A stretch of 40,831 nt of DNA, from contig JANYJA010000173.1 in the NCBI GenBank assembly GCA_025358575.1, positions 1 through 40,831 of the forward strand, written 5' to 3'. A program made the translations under genes and the position numbers. Each line of letters opens with the position of its first letter. Positions within the stretch are counted from its first letter, which is position 1. Origin of the DNA: Terriglobia bacterium (GTDB lineage: Bacteria > Acidobacteriota > Terriglobia > Bryobacterales > Bryobacteraceae). The notes under the pieces were generated by a model, which ran no database searches, was not told the origin of the DNA, and was given only the letters and a program-made list of their open reading frames with translations. Of the stretch, positions 15,716 through 24,335 are shown piece after piece.

Positions 15716-16813
15716 ATGGGTGTTCCCGTCTCGCAGATGTGGACCGTTGCGAGCTACGTATTGAAGCAGAAGATCGCTGGGCGCAAGCGCTACCCGCTTG
15801 TGCTCATGCTCGAGCCTTTGTTCCGGTGCAACCTTGCCTGCGCGGGCTGCGGCAAGATCCAGTATCCCGCTCACATCTTGAAAATGAACCTCACGCCCGA
15901 GCAGTGCTTCGCGGCGGTCGAAGAGTGCGGTGCCCCCATGGTTTCCATCCCGGGCGGCGAACCGCTAATGCATCCTCAAATTCAACAGATCGTCGAAGGT
16001 CTAATCGCGCGCAAGAAGTACATCTACCTCTGCACCAACGCGCTGCTGTTGAAAGAAAAGATCGGTCTCTTCGAGCCCAGCAAGTATCTGACTTTCTCCG
16101 TCCATATGGATGGCCAGAAAGAGCATCACGATCTCTCCGTCTGCAAAGAAGGCGGTTATGATGCTGCCGTTGAGGGTCTCAAAATCGCGGTGGAGCGCGG
16201 CTTCCGCGTCACCACCAACGCCACTCTGTTCGATGGTGCCGATCCCCAAAGCGTTCGTGATTTCTTCGACGAAATGATGGATCTCGGCGTCGAAGGCATG
16301 ATGCTTTCGCCCGGCTACTCCTACGACAAAGCGCCTGACCAGCAGCATTTCCTTGGCAAGGCTCGCACGCGCCGCCTGTTCAACACTATCCTCTCGAACC
16401 GCAAGCCCACTTGGCGCTTCAACCTGTCACCCCTCTTCCTCGAATACCTGATGGGCAAACGCGATTTCAAGTGCACCGCATGGGGCATGCCCACGTACAA
16501 CTTGTTCGGCTGGCAGAAGCCCTGCTACTTGCTGCAAGACGGCTACGCCGACACCTTCAAGGAATTGATGGAGGCCACCGAATGGAGTCGCTACGGCACC
16601 GAATCCGGCAACCCGAAATGCGCCAACTGCATGGTGCATAGCGGGTATGAAGCCTCCGCTGTGGATCACACCTTCAGCTCGCTCAAAGGCTTCATGGCCA
16701 CGGTTCGTGGAACTCTCTTCTCCAGCTACAAAGACCCCGCGGCTCTAGAAGAATTGAATCGCCCGTCTGCCGCCGGCCTCGTGCAAATTTCCAGGGAGGA
16801 AGTTGGAGTATGA
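15716..16813 (+). CDS. hpnH: Adenosylhopane synthase, radical SAM
   Basis: HpnH joins a 5'-deoxyadenosyl radical to diploptene, giving adenosylhopane, the first step towards extended hopanoids (bacteriohopanepolyols). The 365-residue protein has the radical-SAM cluster motif FRCNLACAGCGK (CxxxCxxC, ~residue 38) and the SAM-binding SIPGGEPLMHP. It also has family blocks YLCTNALLL, FSVHMDGQKEHHD, MLSPGYSYDKAPDQ and GWQKPCYLLQDGY, and a C-terminal NPKCANCMVHSGYE. GGAGAGG lies 8 nt before the ATG, with a possible TACAAT -10 at 15684-15689. No squalene-hopene cyclase or other hpn genes are in the window. Hopanoids order the outer membrane. Confidence 0.96.
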   Translation: MGVPVSQMWTVASYVLKQKIAGRKRYPLVLMLEPLFRCNLACAGCGKIQYPAHILKMNLTPEQCFAAVEECGAPMVSIPGGEPLMHPQIQQIVEGLIARKKYIYLCTNALLLKEKIGLFEPSKYLTFSVHMDGQKEHHDLSVCKEGGYDAAVEGLKIAVERGFRVTTNATLFDGADPQSVRDFFDEMMDLGVEGMMLSPGYSYDKAPDQQHFLGKARTRRLFNTILSNRKPTWRFNLSPLFLEYLMGKRDFKCTAWGMPTYNLFGWQKPCYLLQDGYADTFKELMEATEWSRYGTESGNPKCANCMVHSGYEASAVDHTFSSLKGFMATVRGTLFSSYKDPAALEELNRPSAAGLVQISREEVGV

Positions 16814-17196
16814 CGCCGGACGAGCTTGAACTGGCACCCGGCACCGTCCACGAAAACCTGCAAGGAGTCCTGTGGACCGAAGATCTTCGCATCGGTCTTG
16901 AGAAAGCCTTCGACTACCGTGGCGATGTCACCATCACCCGCAATGACGGCTCGCAAGTCGAAGGTTACATCTTCGATCGTCAAACCGGCAAGACGCTGGA
17001 TGATTCTGTAGTCCGTCTCTTTCCCAAAGATAACCCGCGGAAAGTCGCAATCCGTTATTCCGAGATCGCCGGTCTCGCGTTCACCGGCCGCGATACCGCC
17101 GCTGGCAAGAGCTGGGAAGCTTGGATGAGGAAGTACAAGGAAAAAAAGGCCAACGGCGAAACTCAAATTGAGTTAACACCCGAGCAACTCGACTAG
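16810..17196 (+). CDS. Small protein translationally coupled to hpnH
   Basis: The 128-residue protein starts with an ATG that overlaps the hpnH stop (ATGA), so it is almost surely co-translated with it. The core (~25-95) looks beta-rich: a FDYRGDVTITRNDGSQVEGY stretch recalls Sm-like or Rof-like small barrels, where a polar turn with DG is followed by a second strand. The C-terminus is charged and helical (SWEAWMRKYKEKK). I do not recognise the family with certainty. Coupling suggests a function in hopanoid synthesis or its regulation; this is inference from position alone. Confidence 0.8.
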   Translation: MTPDELELAPGTVHENLQGVLWTEDLRIGLEKAFDYRGDVTITRNDGSQVEGYIFDRQTGKTLDDSVVRLFPKDNPRKVAIRYSEIAGLAFTGRDTAAGKSWEAWMRKYKEKKANGETQIELTPEQLD

Positions 17197-17200
17197 TTTT

Positions 17201-18361
17201 TCACTGCACTCTTCCGGCTTTCCTCGCTCGCTTCCACTGATACATCTGTTGATCCGCTAGGTCGATGCTCTCGCGCAGTCGCCCGCCGCTGCACTCGGCG
17301 ATGCCCCAACTGAATGTAATCGGGAGGACGCCGTGTCCGCGAACCCGAAACGCGCGCAGTCGCTCCTCGATGGCTTCCATACGCGATCGCGCCACGTCCA
17401 TATTCTGATTTCGAAAAAGGACCACGAACTCGTCACCGCCCCATCGAAACGCTGCATCCTCGGCGCGAACTGAGGTCTTGAGCAGATTTCCCACGTTGCG
17501 TAAAATCTCGTCGCCTACCAGGTGCCCGTAGCGGTCGTTGATGGATTTGAAGTCGTCCATGTCGCATACTGCCGCCACTCCCGCAAAGCCCGCCGGATCG
17601 CCCATCGACCGCGCCAGCGCCGCTTGGTTCATCAGCCCTGTCAGATGATCCAGGTCCACATGAGCCGCCGACTCGCGCCGCGCGCTGTCGAGTTCGTTTG
17701 AAAGCCGCGTAATGTATCCGCTCTGGTCCTCAATCCATAGCGCCAGCGCCGAAAACGCCAGCAGCGTTTGCAAAGCAAAGTCGTAGAGATGAACGTAGTT
17801 CAGATACCCCATCCACCCGGGTACGAAGCCGTGCAGTTGCACATAAAAGAACGCTGCTGAATCGTGCAGAAATAGAATCGCTAACCCAAGAAGAGTGAAT
17901 TGAAAAAGACCGCGGCCCAGTCCAATGCCATCCTCGTGCCGTATCCGCAGCGTATGGAAACTATAGCCATAAATGCCGCTCAGCACCAGCGCGTGCAGAG
18001 GTTCAAAACGATACTGCTCGTTCCACCCAAGCAGCCATAGCGCGAGGAGAAATCCTGGGAACAGAATCAATACCCGCATCGACAAGAAGAAGTTAGACTT
18101 CTTGCGCTCCGATCCCAGCCGGGCGGCAGCTAAAAGCGAAAGTGCGAAGCCAAACTCGAGCAGCGCGTGCAGCGTCGACCAGAAGGTGGAATTATTGCGC
18201 CGTGCCAGATACAAGCACAGTAGCGCGGCCGATTCCACTCCCCATGCCAAGCTCCAGTAACCGAAGTAAACGATGGAAGACTGCCGCCACACAAACAGAA
18301 ACACCGCGCAGAAAAGCAGGTTGCCGAGGATCTGGACGTACAACGGGATCATCTGCAACAT
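17201..18361 (-). CDS. Membrane-bound diguanylate cyclase (GGDEF)
   Basis: The 386-residue protein has about seven predicted transmembrane helices (residues ~5-215), a short coiled linker, and a GGDEF domain. The active-site loop WGGDEF is intact, as are DLDHLTGLMNQAA and the metal-binding CDMDDFKSINDRYGH. An RAED exactly five residues before GGDEF forms a canonical inhibitory I-site (RxxD), so product inhibition by cyclic-di-GMP is expected. The membrane part resembles no sensor family I can name and probably senses an envelope or hydrophobic signal. It lies 4 nt from the convergent gene coupled to hpnH. Confidence 0.92.
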   Translation of the reverse strand: MLQMIPLYVQILGNLLFCAVFLFVWRQSSIVYFGYWSLAWGVESAALLCLYLARRNNSTFWSTLHALLEFGFALSLLAAARLGSERKKSNFFLSMRVLILFPGFLLALWLLGWNEQYRFEPLHALVLSGIYGYSFHTLRIRHEDGIGLGRGLFQFTLLGLAILFLHDSAAFFYVQLHGFVPGWMGYLNYVHLYDFALQTLLAFSALALWIEDQSGYITRLSNELDSARRESAAHVDLDHLTGLMNQAALARSMGDPAGFAGVAAVCDMDDFKSINDRYGHLVGDEILRNVGNLLKTSVRAEDAAFRWGGDEFVVLFRNQNMDVARSRMEAIEERLRAFRVRGHGVLPITFSWGIAECSGGRLRESIDLADQQMYQWKRARKAGRVQ

Positions 18362-18371
18362 GGGGTGCGGC

Positions 18372-19154
18372 TCAGTCTCCGCGAATCGTATGGCGCTTCA
18401 GCGAAATCGCCTTCCCTGATATTTCATCCACCTCAAGAATAACTGAGTGAAGCTCCACTAACCCCTTCGCCGGCTCCATCCTGACGGGCATGGCCGTGAG
18501 GAACCGGTGCAGAATGGTACTCTTCTCAACGCCGATTACCGAATCATACGGTCCCGTCATCCCCGCATCGGTCTGGTAAGCGGTTCCGCCCGGAAGGATG
18601 CGCGTATCGGCCGTCGGAACGTGTGTGTGCGTCCCGATCACCGCCGAGACGCGGCCATCCAGATACCATCCCATCGCCATCTTCTCGCTCGTAACCTCGG
18701 CGTGAAAGTCGACGAATCGGACCTTCACCTCAGCCGCGAGCGACTTTAGTAACTCGTCGGCCTTGCGGAAAGGGTCGTCAACCGCCGGCATGTAAGTGCG
18801 TCCCTGCAAACTCATCACCGCGCAACGGACACCATTGCGAGCTTCTATCTCGATGCACCCGTTCCCCGGCGCGCCCTCGGGATAATTCGCGGGTCTCAAC
18901 AGACGCGGATGCAGCGGCATATAGTCCAGAATTTCTTTCTTGTCGAAACTATGATTGCCGCCAGTTAACACGTCAATGCCGAGCCCGAACAACTCTTCGG
19001 CAATGCGCGGCGTAATGCCGAATCCGCCTGCCGAGTTTTCCGCGTTGGCGATCGCCAAGTCGATATTCTGGCTCTCCCGAATGTCGGCAAGATGGTCGAC
19101 GACAATCTTCCGCCCCGGCGAGGCGAAGATATCGCCGATGAACAGGATGTTCAC
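18372..19154 (-). CDS. YmdB-family metallophosphodiesterase
   Basis: The 260-residue protein belongs to the TIGR00282/YmdB family of calcineurin-like phosphoesterases. Bacillus and Deinococcus members hydrolyse 2',3'-cAMP and influence biofilm and RNA metabolism. Metal-ligand motifs are all present: GDIFASPGR, NAENSAGGFGI, TGGNHSFDKKE, FHAEVTSEK and GTHTHVPTAD. Length is normal. It sits 10 nt upstream of the diguanylate cyclase and 1 nt downstream of ilvD, in an apparent leftward operon glnB-ilvD-ymdB-cyclase. Two nucleotide-signalling enzymes side by side is notable, but a joint role is only inferred. Confidence 0.93.
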   Translation of the reverse strand: MNILFIGDIFASPGRKIVVDHLADIRESQNIDLAIANAENSAGGFGITPRIAEELFGLGIDVLTGGNHSFDKKEILDYMPLHPRLLRPANYPEGAPGNGCIEIEARNGVRCAVMSLQGRTYMPAVDDPFRKADELLKSLAAEVKVRFVDFHAEVTSEKMAMGWYLDGRVSAVIGTHTHVPTADTRILPGGTAYQTDAGMTGPYDSVIGVEKSTILHRFLTAMPVRMEPAKGLVELHSVILEVDEISGKAISLKRHTIRGD

Positions 19155-19155
19155 G

Positions 19156-20817
19156 TTAAGAGGTGACCGCGCCTTCCGATGCCGACCCCACTAGCGCCAC
19201 ATACTTCGCGAATACCCCGGTCTTGTAGCGCGCCGTCGGTGCCGTCCAACCTTCGAGGCGCTTGGCGATCACATCGGGTGCAACTTCCAGGTCCATCACG
19301 CCCGCATCCACGTCGATATTGATCGAATCGCCTTCCTGCACCGCCGCGATGGGCCCGCGATTCGCCGCTTCCGGAGCGACGTGTGCGATCATGAAGCCGC
19401 GAGTAGCTCCGCTGAAGCGGCCATCCGTCACCAGCGCCACCGAATCTGAAAGTCCCGCGCCCACAATCGCGCCCGTGACTCCCAACATCTCGCGCATACC
19501 TGGCCCGCCGCGCGGCCCTTCGTAGCGGATCACAACGACGTCGCCAGCCTGGATCTTGCCGCTCTGCACTGCCGCCATGGCATCCTCTTCGCGGTTGAAA
19601 ACGCGCGCCGGTCCACGATGCTGCTTCTTCGCGTGGCCCGCAAGCTTAATGACGCATCCTTCGGGAGAGAGCGATCCGCGTAGAATTGCCAAGCCTCCCG
19701 TGGGCTTCAAGGGGTTGCTTAGAGGCCGAATCACTTCCTGTCCCGGCGTCTCGACTGCATCCGCCGCTTCTTCCCGAAAGCTGCGACCGGTGCAAGTAAG
19801 CACGCTGCTATCGACGTAGTTGCCGTCCACCAGCCGCTGCGCAATCACGCCCATGCCGCCGGCTTTGTCGACATCGACCGCAACGAACTTCCCGCCCGGT
19901 TTCAGATCCACAAACAGCGGCGTGCGATTGCTGATGGTTTGAAAGTCGTCCATCTTCAATTCGACTCCGGCCTCTTTCGCCATGGCCAGAAGATGAAGCA
20001 CCGCGTTGGTGCTTCCGCCCGTCGCCGCCACGCCCGCGATGGCGTTCTCAAATGCCTTGCGGGTCGCGATATCGCGCGGCTTCCGCTCGTTGCGGACGCA
20101 ATCCAAAATAATCTCGCCGCAACGAAACGCCACGTCGTTTTTGCGCACATCCACTTGCGGAACCGCCGCCGTTCCCATCGGAGAAAGCCCAATCAACTCC
20201 ATCACCGTCGCCATGGTGTTAGCCGTAAACTGCCCGCCGCACGCGCCTGCCCCGGGGCATGCGGTGTTCTCGATCTCGAGCAGTTCCGCGTCGCTCATGC
20301 GCCCCGCGGCATTCGCTCCGACTGCTTCAAACACGTCCATCACGGTGATGTCTTTGCCGTTATGACGACCGGGCAGAATCGATCCGCCATAGAGCACGAT
20401 CCCCGGAATATTCAGACGCAACAACGCCATCCCCGCGCCCGGAATAGTCTTGTCGCAGGCCACCAGCGCCACGATGCCGTCGAACATATGCCCGCGCGCC
20501 ACAAGCTCGATAGAATCGGCGATGACTTCACGGCTAACAAGCGACGCCTTCATGCCCTCGGTGCCCATGGTGATCCCGTCGCTGATCGCGATCGTATTGA
20601 ACTCCATCGGTGTTCCGCCTGCCGCCCGAACGCCCTCCTTCACCTTCACCGCCAAGTCGCGCAGTTTGTAGTTGCAGTTCATGGTCTCGGTCCACGTGTT
20701 GGCGACGCCGATGATCGGTTTTTTTAGATCGGCATCCGTGAACCCGATAGCCTTCAAATAGCTGCGCGCGGGCGCGCGATCACGCCCCTGTGTGATGGTG
20801 TAACTGTTCAATTTCAT
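19156..20817 (-). CDS. ilvD: Dihydroxy-acid dehydratase
   Basis: IlvD converts 2,3-dihydroxy-isovalerate and -methylvalerate to the keto acids of valine and isoleucine synthesis. The 553-residue protein carries the Fe-S cysteines (TMNCNY near residue 48, ACDKTIPG near 120, [16 protein letters not shown] near 190) and the conserved [21 protein letters not shown] segment with the catalytic serine near residue 470. Length and order are canonical. The gene lies 23 nt downstream of glnB, linking amino-acid synthesis to nitrogen status. No other ilv genes are near. Confidence 0.97.
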   Translation of the reverse strand: MKLNSYTITQGRDRAPARSYLKAIGFTDADLKKPIIGVANTWTETMNCNYKLRDLAVKVKEGVRAAGGTPMEFNTIAISDGITMGTEGMKASLVSREVIADSIELVARGHMFDGIVALVACDKTIPGAGMALLRLNIPGIVLYGGSILPGRHNGKDITVMDVFEAVGANAAGRMSDAELLEIENTACPGAGACGGQFTANTMATVMELIGLSPMGTAAVPQVDVRKNDVAFRCGEIILDCVRNERKPRDIATRKAFENAIAGVAATGGSTNAVLHLLAMAKEAGVELKMDDFQTISNRTPLFVDLKPGGKFVAVDVDKAGGMGVIAQRLVDGNYVDSSVLTCTGRSFREEAADAVETPGQEVIRPLSNPLKPTGGLAILRGSLSPEGCVIKLAGHAKKQHRGPARVFNREEDAMAAVQSGKIQAGDVVVIRYEGPRGGPGMREMLGVTGAIVGAGLSDSVALVTDGRFSGATRGFMIAHVAPEAANRGPIAAVQEGDSINIDVDAGVMDLEVAPDVIAKRLEGWTAPTARYKTGVFAKYVALVGSASEGAVTS

Positions 20818-20840
20818 TGGAGAAACTACTAGTGTACAAG

Positions 20841-21185
<345 letters not shown>

Positions 21186-21187
21186 TC

Positions 21188-21193
21188 ATTATA
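21188..21193 (-). promoter_or_regulatory. -10-like box directly before glnB
   Basis: On the minus strand GGGTATAATGAAGGG precedes the glnB ATG, with TATAAT ending 8 nt before the start codon. A transcript starting the usual 6-7 nt downstream would be leaderless. No -35 match is evident and I see no sigma-54 (GG-N10-GC) element in the 147-bp divergent gap. Confidence 0.4.
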
Positions 21194-21326
21194 CCCGCGA
21201 GAAATTTGCTATTAGAGTGATCCAAATTATCTATTGGATTAACCAATGTTCCACACCTTACAATCACTAATTCATCACAAGTTCTTCACGGGTTCCACAT
21301 CAAATCTGCATCGGGAGAGTGAAACA

Positions 21327-22520
21327 TTGAAACGGTCAAAGTTGATGTACTTAGGGATGACGTTCGCCCTCATGGCGACGGTTGCGGTGGCTCAGACGCC
21401 GCCTGCGTCTGACCAAAAACCCGTGGAACCTGCCGCCACGGATAAGACTCCAGCGGCTCCCGCTCCGGCGACACCCGCGGCCCCGCCCGCCCCGCCGACA
21501 TGGTCCGTGGGACCCATCGACTTTAGCGGGCTCGTCGACGCCTATTATGATGTCAACACGAACCACCCGACGACGGCCGCGAACTACCGTTTCAACCAGC
21601 TCCGAAACTTCGACGTTAAATCCGACCAGTTCAGCCTCAATATGGCGAAGTTCTCGCTCTCCCACACGGCGGACCCAGTCGGCTTTCAAGTAGACTTTGG
21701 ATTCGGAAGGGCGTTCGACATCATTCACGCCACCGAGAAGGCCCCCGAAATATTCCGCTATCTCGAACAGGCCTACATCACAGTGAAGCCGGCGTCCATG
21801 AAAGGCTTCCAGGCCGACTTCGGAGAATTCGTAACCTCGGCCGGAGCCGAAGTGATTGAGACTAGCAGTAACTGGAATTACTCTCGCTCGCTGCTCTTTG
21901 CATGGGCCATACCGTATTACCACTTCGGATTGCGAACCAGCATGCCCGTTACCAAATCGCTGACTGCCGGAGTGCAGGTTGTGAACGGCTGGAACAACGT
22001 TGAAGACAATAACAGCGGTAAGACTATCGGGCTGACCGCGGCTTACACCAAGCCGAAGGCCACCTTGAGCGCTAATTATTACACGGGTCCCGAGAAGAAC
22101 GATACCAACAAGGGCTTCCGGAACCTTTTCGATGCCACTTTGTTGCTAACTCCAAAGGACCAGTTCAACGCCTATATCAATTACGACTATGGCACCGAGA
22201 AGCGCGTCTTGGGAGGTTCAGACCATTGGACCGGAATTGCTTTTGCAGCCAAGATCGCCACCTCCAAGAAGACGGCGATTACACCGCGCATTGAGTATTA
22301 CGACGATGCCTCCGGATTCACCACCGGAACCACACAGAAGCTCAAAGAATTCACGCTCACCGGGGAGTACAAAATGGTCGAAGGGCTGCTAGCGCGCCTG
22401 GAGTACCGGCGCGACTGGTCTAACGTCGACTTCTTTGATAGCGGCACCAGGTCCGCGGCGACCAAGAGTCAGAATACGCTGCTTATCGGCGTGGTCGCCT
22501 TCTTCGGACCGAAGCGGTAG
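21327..22520 (+). CDS. Outer-membrane beta-barrel porin (OmpL/BBP2-like)
   Basis: From the TTG at 21327, preceded by GGGAGAG, the 397-residue product has a signal peptide (KRSKLMYLGMTFALMATV, cut after AVA) and a Pro/Ala-rich linker (~24-60). An array of alternating aromatic beta strands follows (FSGLVDAYYDVN, FQVDFGFGRAFD, YLEQAYITVKP) and it ends in LIGVVAFFGPKR. This is the layout of the putative porin-2 (BBP2) family found in many Acidobacteriota and Bacteroidetes. A longer frame starting at 21246 lacks a signal-like N-terminus. It is divergent from glnB, which hints at, but does not prove, a role in nitrogen compound uptake. Confidence 0.87.
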   Translation: MKRSKLMYLGMTFALMATVAVAQTPPASDQKPVEPAATDKTPAAPAPATPAAPPAPPTWSVGPIDFSGLVDAYYDVNTNHPTTAANYRFNQLRNFDVKSDQFSLNMAKFSLSHTADPVGFQVDFGFGRAFDIIHATEKAPEIFRYLEQAYITVKPASMKGFQADFGEFVTSAGAEVIETSSNWNYSRSLLFAWAIPYYHFGLRTSMPVTKSLTAGVQVVNGWNNVEDNNSGKTIGLTAAYTKPKATLSANYYTGPEKNDTNKGFRNLFDATLLLTPKDQFNAYINYDYGTEKRVLGGSDHWTGIAFAAKIATSKKTAITPRIEYYDDASGFTTGTTQKLKEFTLTGEYKMVEGLLARLEYRRDWSNVDFFDSGTRSAATKSQNTLLIGVVAFFGPKR

Positions 22521-22532
22521 CACAGCCCTACC

Positions 22533-22565
22533 GTATTCTCCGCGCGAGCGATTCTGCGAGAATAC
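22533..22565 (+). promoter_or_regulatory. Hairpin immediately before the sugar-phosphate operon
   Basis: GTATTCTC at 22533-22540 pairs perfectly with GAGAATAC at 22558-22565. Allowing one bulged C, a further CGC/GCG extends the stem. The hairpin ends 1 nt before the GTG start of the HAD gene and starts 12 nt after the porin stop. There is no following T tract, so it is not a standard terminator. It could hide the HAD gene's start region, protect the upstream mRNA, or bind a regulator as DNA. Confidence 0.55.
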
Positions 22566-22566
22566 A

Positions 22567-23379
22567 GTGGTGATTGAACAGCTTCAGCCCGGCGCTTCCG
22601 CGGCGCATACCCGTGTATGCTTATTTGATTTCGACGGAACCATTTCTACCATTCGTTCGGGTTGGATGGAAGTCATGATTCCGATGATGATGGAGATCCT
22701 GCTCGACCTGAAAACGGGCGAGAAGGAGGAGGTTCTCCGCGCCATCGTCGAGGAGTTCGTCGGCCGCCTCACGGGCAAACAGACCATGTACCAAATGATC
22801 GAGCTGGCGGAAAACGTGAAGAAGCGCGGCGGCACCCCGCTGGAGCCGCTGGCGTATAAGACGATGTACCTCGACCGTCTGCACGAGAAGATCGGCTACC
22901 GTCTGGAAGAGCTTCGAAACGGCACCGTGGAACCCGAGAAATATATGGTTCCCGGTGCGCGCGAGTGGCTTGAGCTGCTTAAAGAGCGCGGGATGAGGAT
23001 GTACCTTGCGAGCGGAACCGACCACGCCTACATGAGCGAAGAAGCGCGCTTGCTCGACGTGGTGAAGTATTTTGACGGCGGCGTTTTCGGAGCGCGTGAC
23101 GACTACCAGAGCTTCTCGAAGAAGATTTTGATTGCCCAGGTGATTGCTTCGGACGAATCCAAGGGCGAGCAATTTCTAGGCTTCGGCGACGGTTATGTGG
23201 AGATCGAGAACGTTAAAGAGGTCGGCGGGGTCGCCGTCGGTGTGGCGTCCGATGAACCGGACTGCATTGAGATCGACGCGTGGAAGCGAGAACGTCTCGC
23301 CAAGGTTGGGGCTGATTTCATCGTGCCCAATTATCTGGCTCGCGAACAGCTGGCAACCGCTCTATTTGGCGCGGCGTAG
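22567..23379 (+). CDS. HAD-family phosphatase
   Basis: The 270-residue HAD hydrolase has motif I FDFDGTIS (~residue 22), a large helical cap (~35-130), motif II YLASGTD (~150), a lysine in FSKKILIAQV (motif III) and motif IV GDGYVEIENVK. It should dephosphorylate a small phosphorylated metabolite. The start is one of two adjacent GTGs (22567 or 22570) directly after the hairpin; the longer upstream frame overlaps the porin and has no coding character. Its stop overlaps the next start by one base (TAGTG). As first gene of a cluster with a PfkB kinase and a GmhA-like isomerase, it may play the part of GmhB, although its cap differs from GmhB. Confidence 0.87.
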   Translation: MVIEQLQPGASAAHTRVCLFDFDGTISTIRSGWMEVMIPMMMEILLDLKTGEKEEVLRAIVEEFVGRLTGKQTMYQMIELAENVKKRGGTPLEPLAYKTMYLDRLHEKIGYRLEELRNGTVEPEKYMVPGAREWLELLKERGMRMYLASGTDHAYMSEEARLLDVVKYFDGGVFGARDDYQSFSKKILIAQVIASDESKGEQFLGFGDGYVEIENVKEVGGVAVGVASDEPDCIEIDAWKRERLAKVGADFIVPNYLAREQLATALFGAA

Positions 23380-24335
23380 TGCCCAGCAAGTATGAAGAGT
23401 TCGACCGTGCGCGGCTGGTTGTTCGTCCGCTGAGCGAACGGACTCATGACCTTCATCTGGACCACTGGTTGGAGCTTATCGATTCCACTCCTGCGTTTGA
23501 AGATCACAAGCTCGCCGGACTCGCACAACGTATCCGAAGCGCGCGTGAAACCAACGCGGCGCGTATATTAATGATGGGAGCGCATGTGCTGCGCAGCGGC
23601 GTGAGCCGTCATTTGATCCATCTGCTGGAGCGCGGCTGGTTCACGCACTTGGCCTTCAATGGAGCCGGCGCGATCCACGATTTCGAACTGGCCCGCATCG
23701 GCGCCACAACCGAGAGTGTAGCCCGTTATATACGAACTGGCGAGTTTGGGCTGTGGAAAGAAACTAGCGAATTGAACGAATGGATATCGGACGCGGCGCG
23801 CGATGGCGAAGGACTCGGTGAAGCGGTGGGACGCCGTATCGAGCAGAGCCAGTTTCCGCATCGCGATCTCAGCGTTTTTGCCGCGGCATGGCGTTGCCAT
23901 ACTCCAGCGACAGTTCACGTGGGAATCGGATACGACATTCTGCATGAGCATCCAAACTGCAACGGAGCTGCGACGGGAGAAGCGAGTTATCGCGATTTCC
24001 TCATTTTCGCTAGGACAGTTGAGAAACTGGAGGGCGGTGTCTTATTGAGCTTCGGGTCGGCGATCATGGCTCCTGAGGTTTATCTAAAAGCACTCGCGAT
24101 GGCCCGCAACGTGGCGCACCAAGAGCAGCGGGAGATTGGTAACTTCTATACTGCCGTTTTCGATCTTGTGCCGAAGAGCGATCTGGGCTACTATTTCCGT
24201 CCGCGGAAAACGATACTCGAGCGAACGGTTGCCGACGGCGGCGAGAGTGAATATTTTTGCGGCGAGCACCGGGCTACCATTCCGGCTTTGTGGAGGGCGC
24301 TGGGTGACGGACGCAGAGATTCTAGATCGCGCTAA
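23379..24335 (+). CDS. Unrecognised enzyme-like protein, possibly deoxyhypusine-synthase-like
   Basis: I do not know this 318-residue family. It has no signal peptide or membrane helix. A Rossmann-like core is suggested by ILMMGAHVLRSGVSRHLIHL (~66-86) and HLAFNGAGAIHDFELARIG (~91-110), a pattern that recalls deoxyhypusine synthase (a ligand-binding G-A-I-H-D after a hydrophobic strand). Later conserved-looking blocks are HVGIGYDILHEHPNCNGA (~185) and GGVLLSFGSAIMAPEVYLKA (~210), also typical of a nucleotide- or sugar-binding fold. The GTG start overlaps the HAD stop, and its end overlaps the PfkB start by 32 nt, so it belongs to the operon. A step on a sugar phosphate is inferred from neighbours only. 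Confidence 0.7.
   Translation: MPSKYEEFDRARLVVRPLSERTHDLHLDHWLELIDSTPAFEDHKLAGLAQRIRSARETNAARILMMGAHVLRSGVSRHLIHLLERGWFTHLAFNGAGAIHDFELARIGATTESVARYIRTGEFGLWKETSELNEWISDAARDGEGLGEAVGRRIEQSQFPHRDLSVFAAAWRCHTPATVHVGIGYDILHEHPNCNGAATGEASYRDFLIFARTVEKLEGGVLLSFGSAIMAPEVYLKALAMARNVAHQEQREIGNFYTAVFDLVPKSDLGYYFRPRKTILERTVADGGESEYFCGEHRATIPALWRALGDGRRDSRSR

Noticed and set aside
22435-22566. 44-codon N-terminal extension of the HAD phosphatase
   Set aside because: It overlaps the porin gene and the hairpin and has no coding character.
24136-24303. 56-codon N-terminal extension of the PfkB kinase
   Set aside because: The extension overlaps the preceding gene in another frame and precedes the kinase domain without homology.
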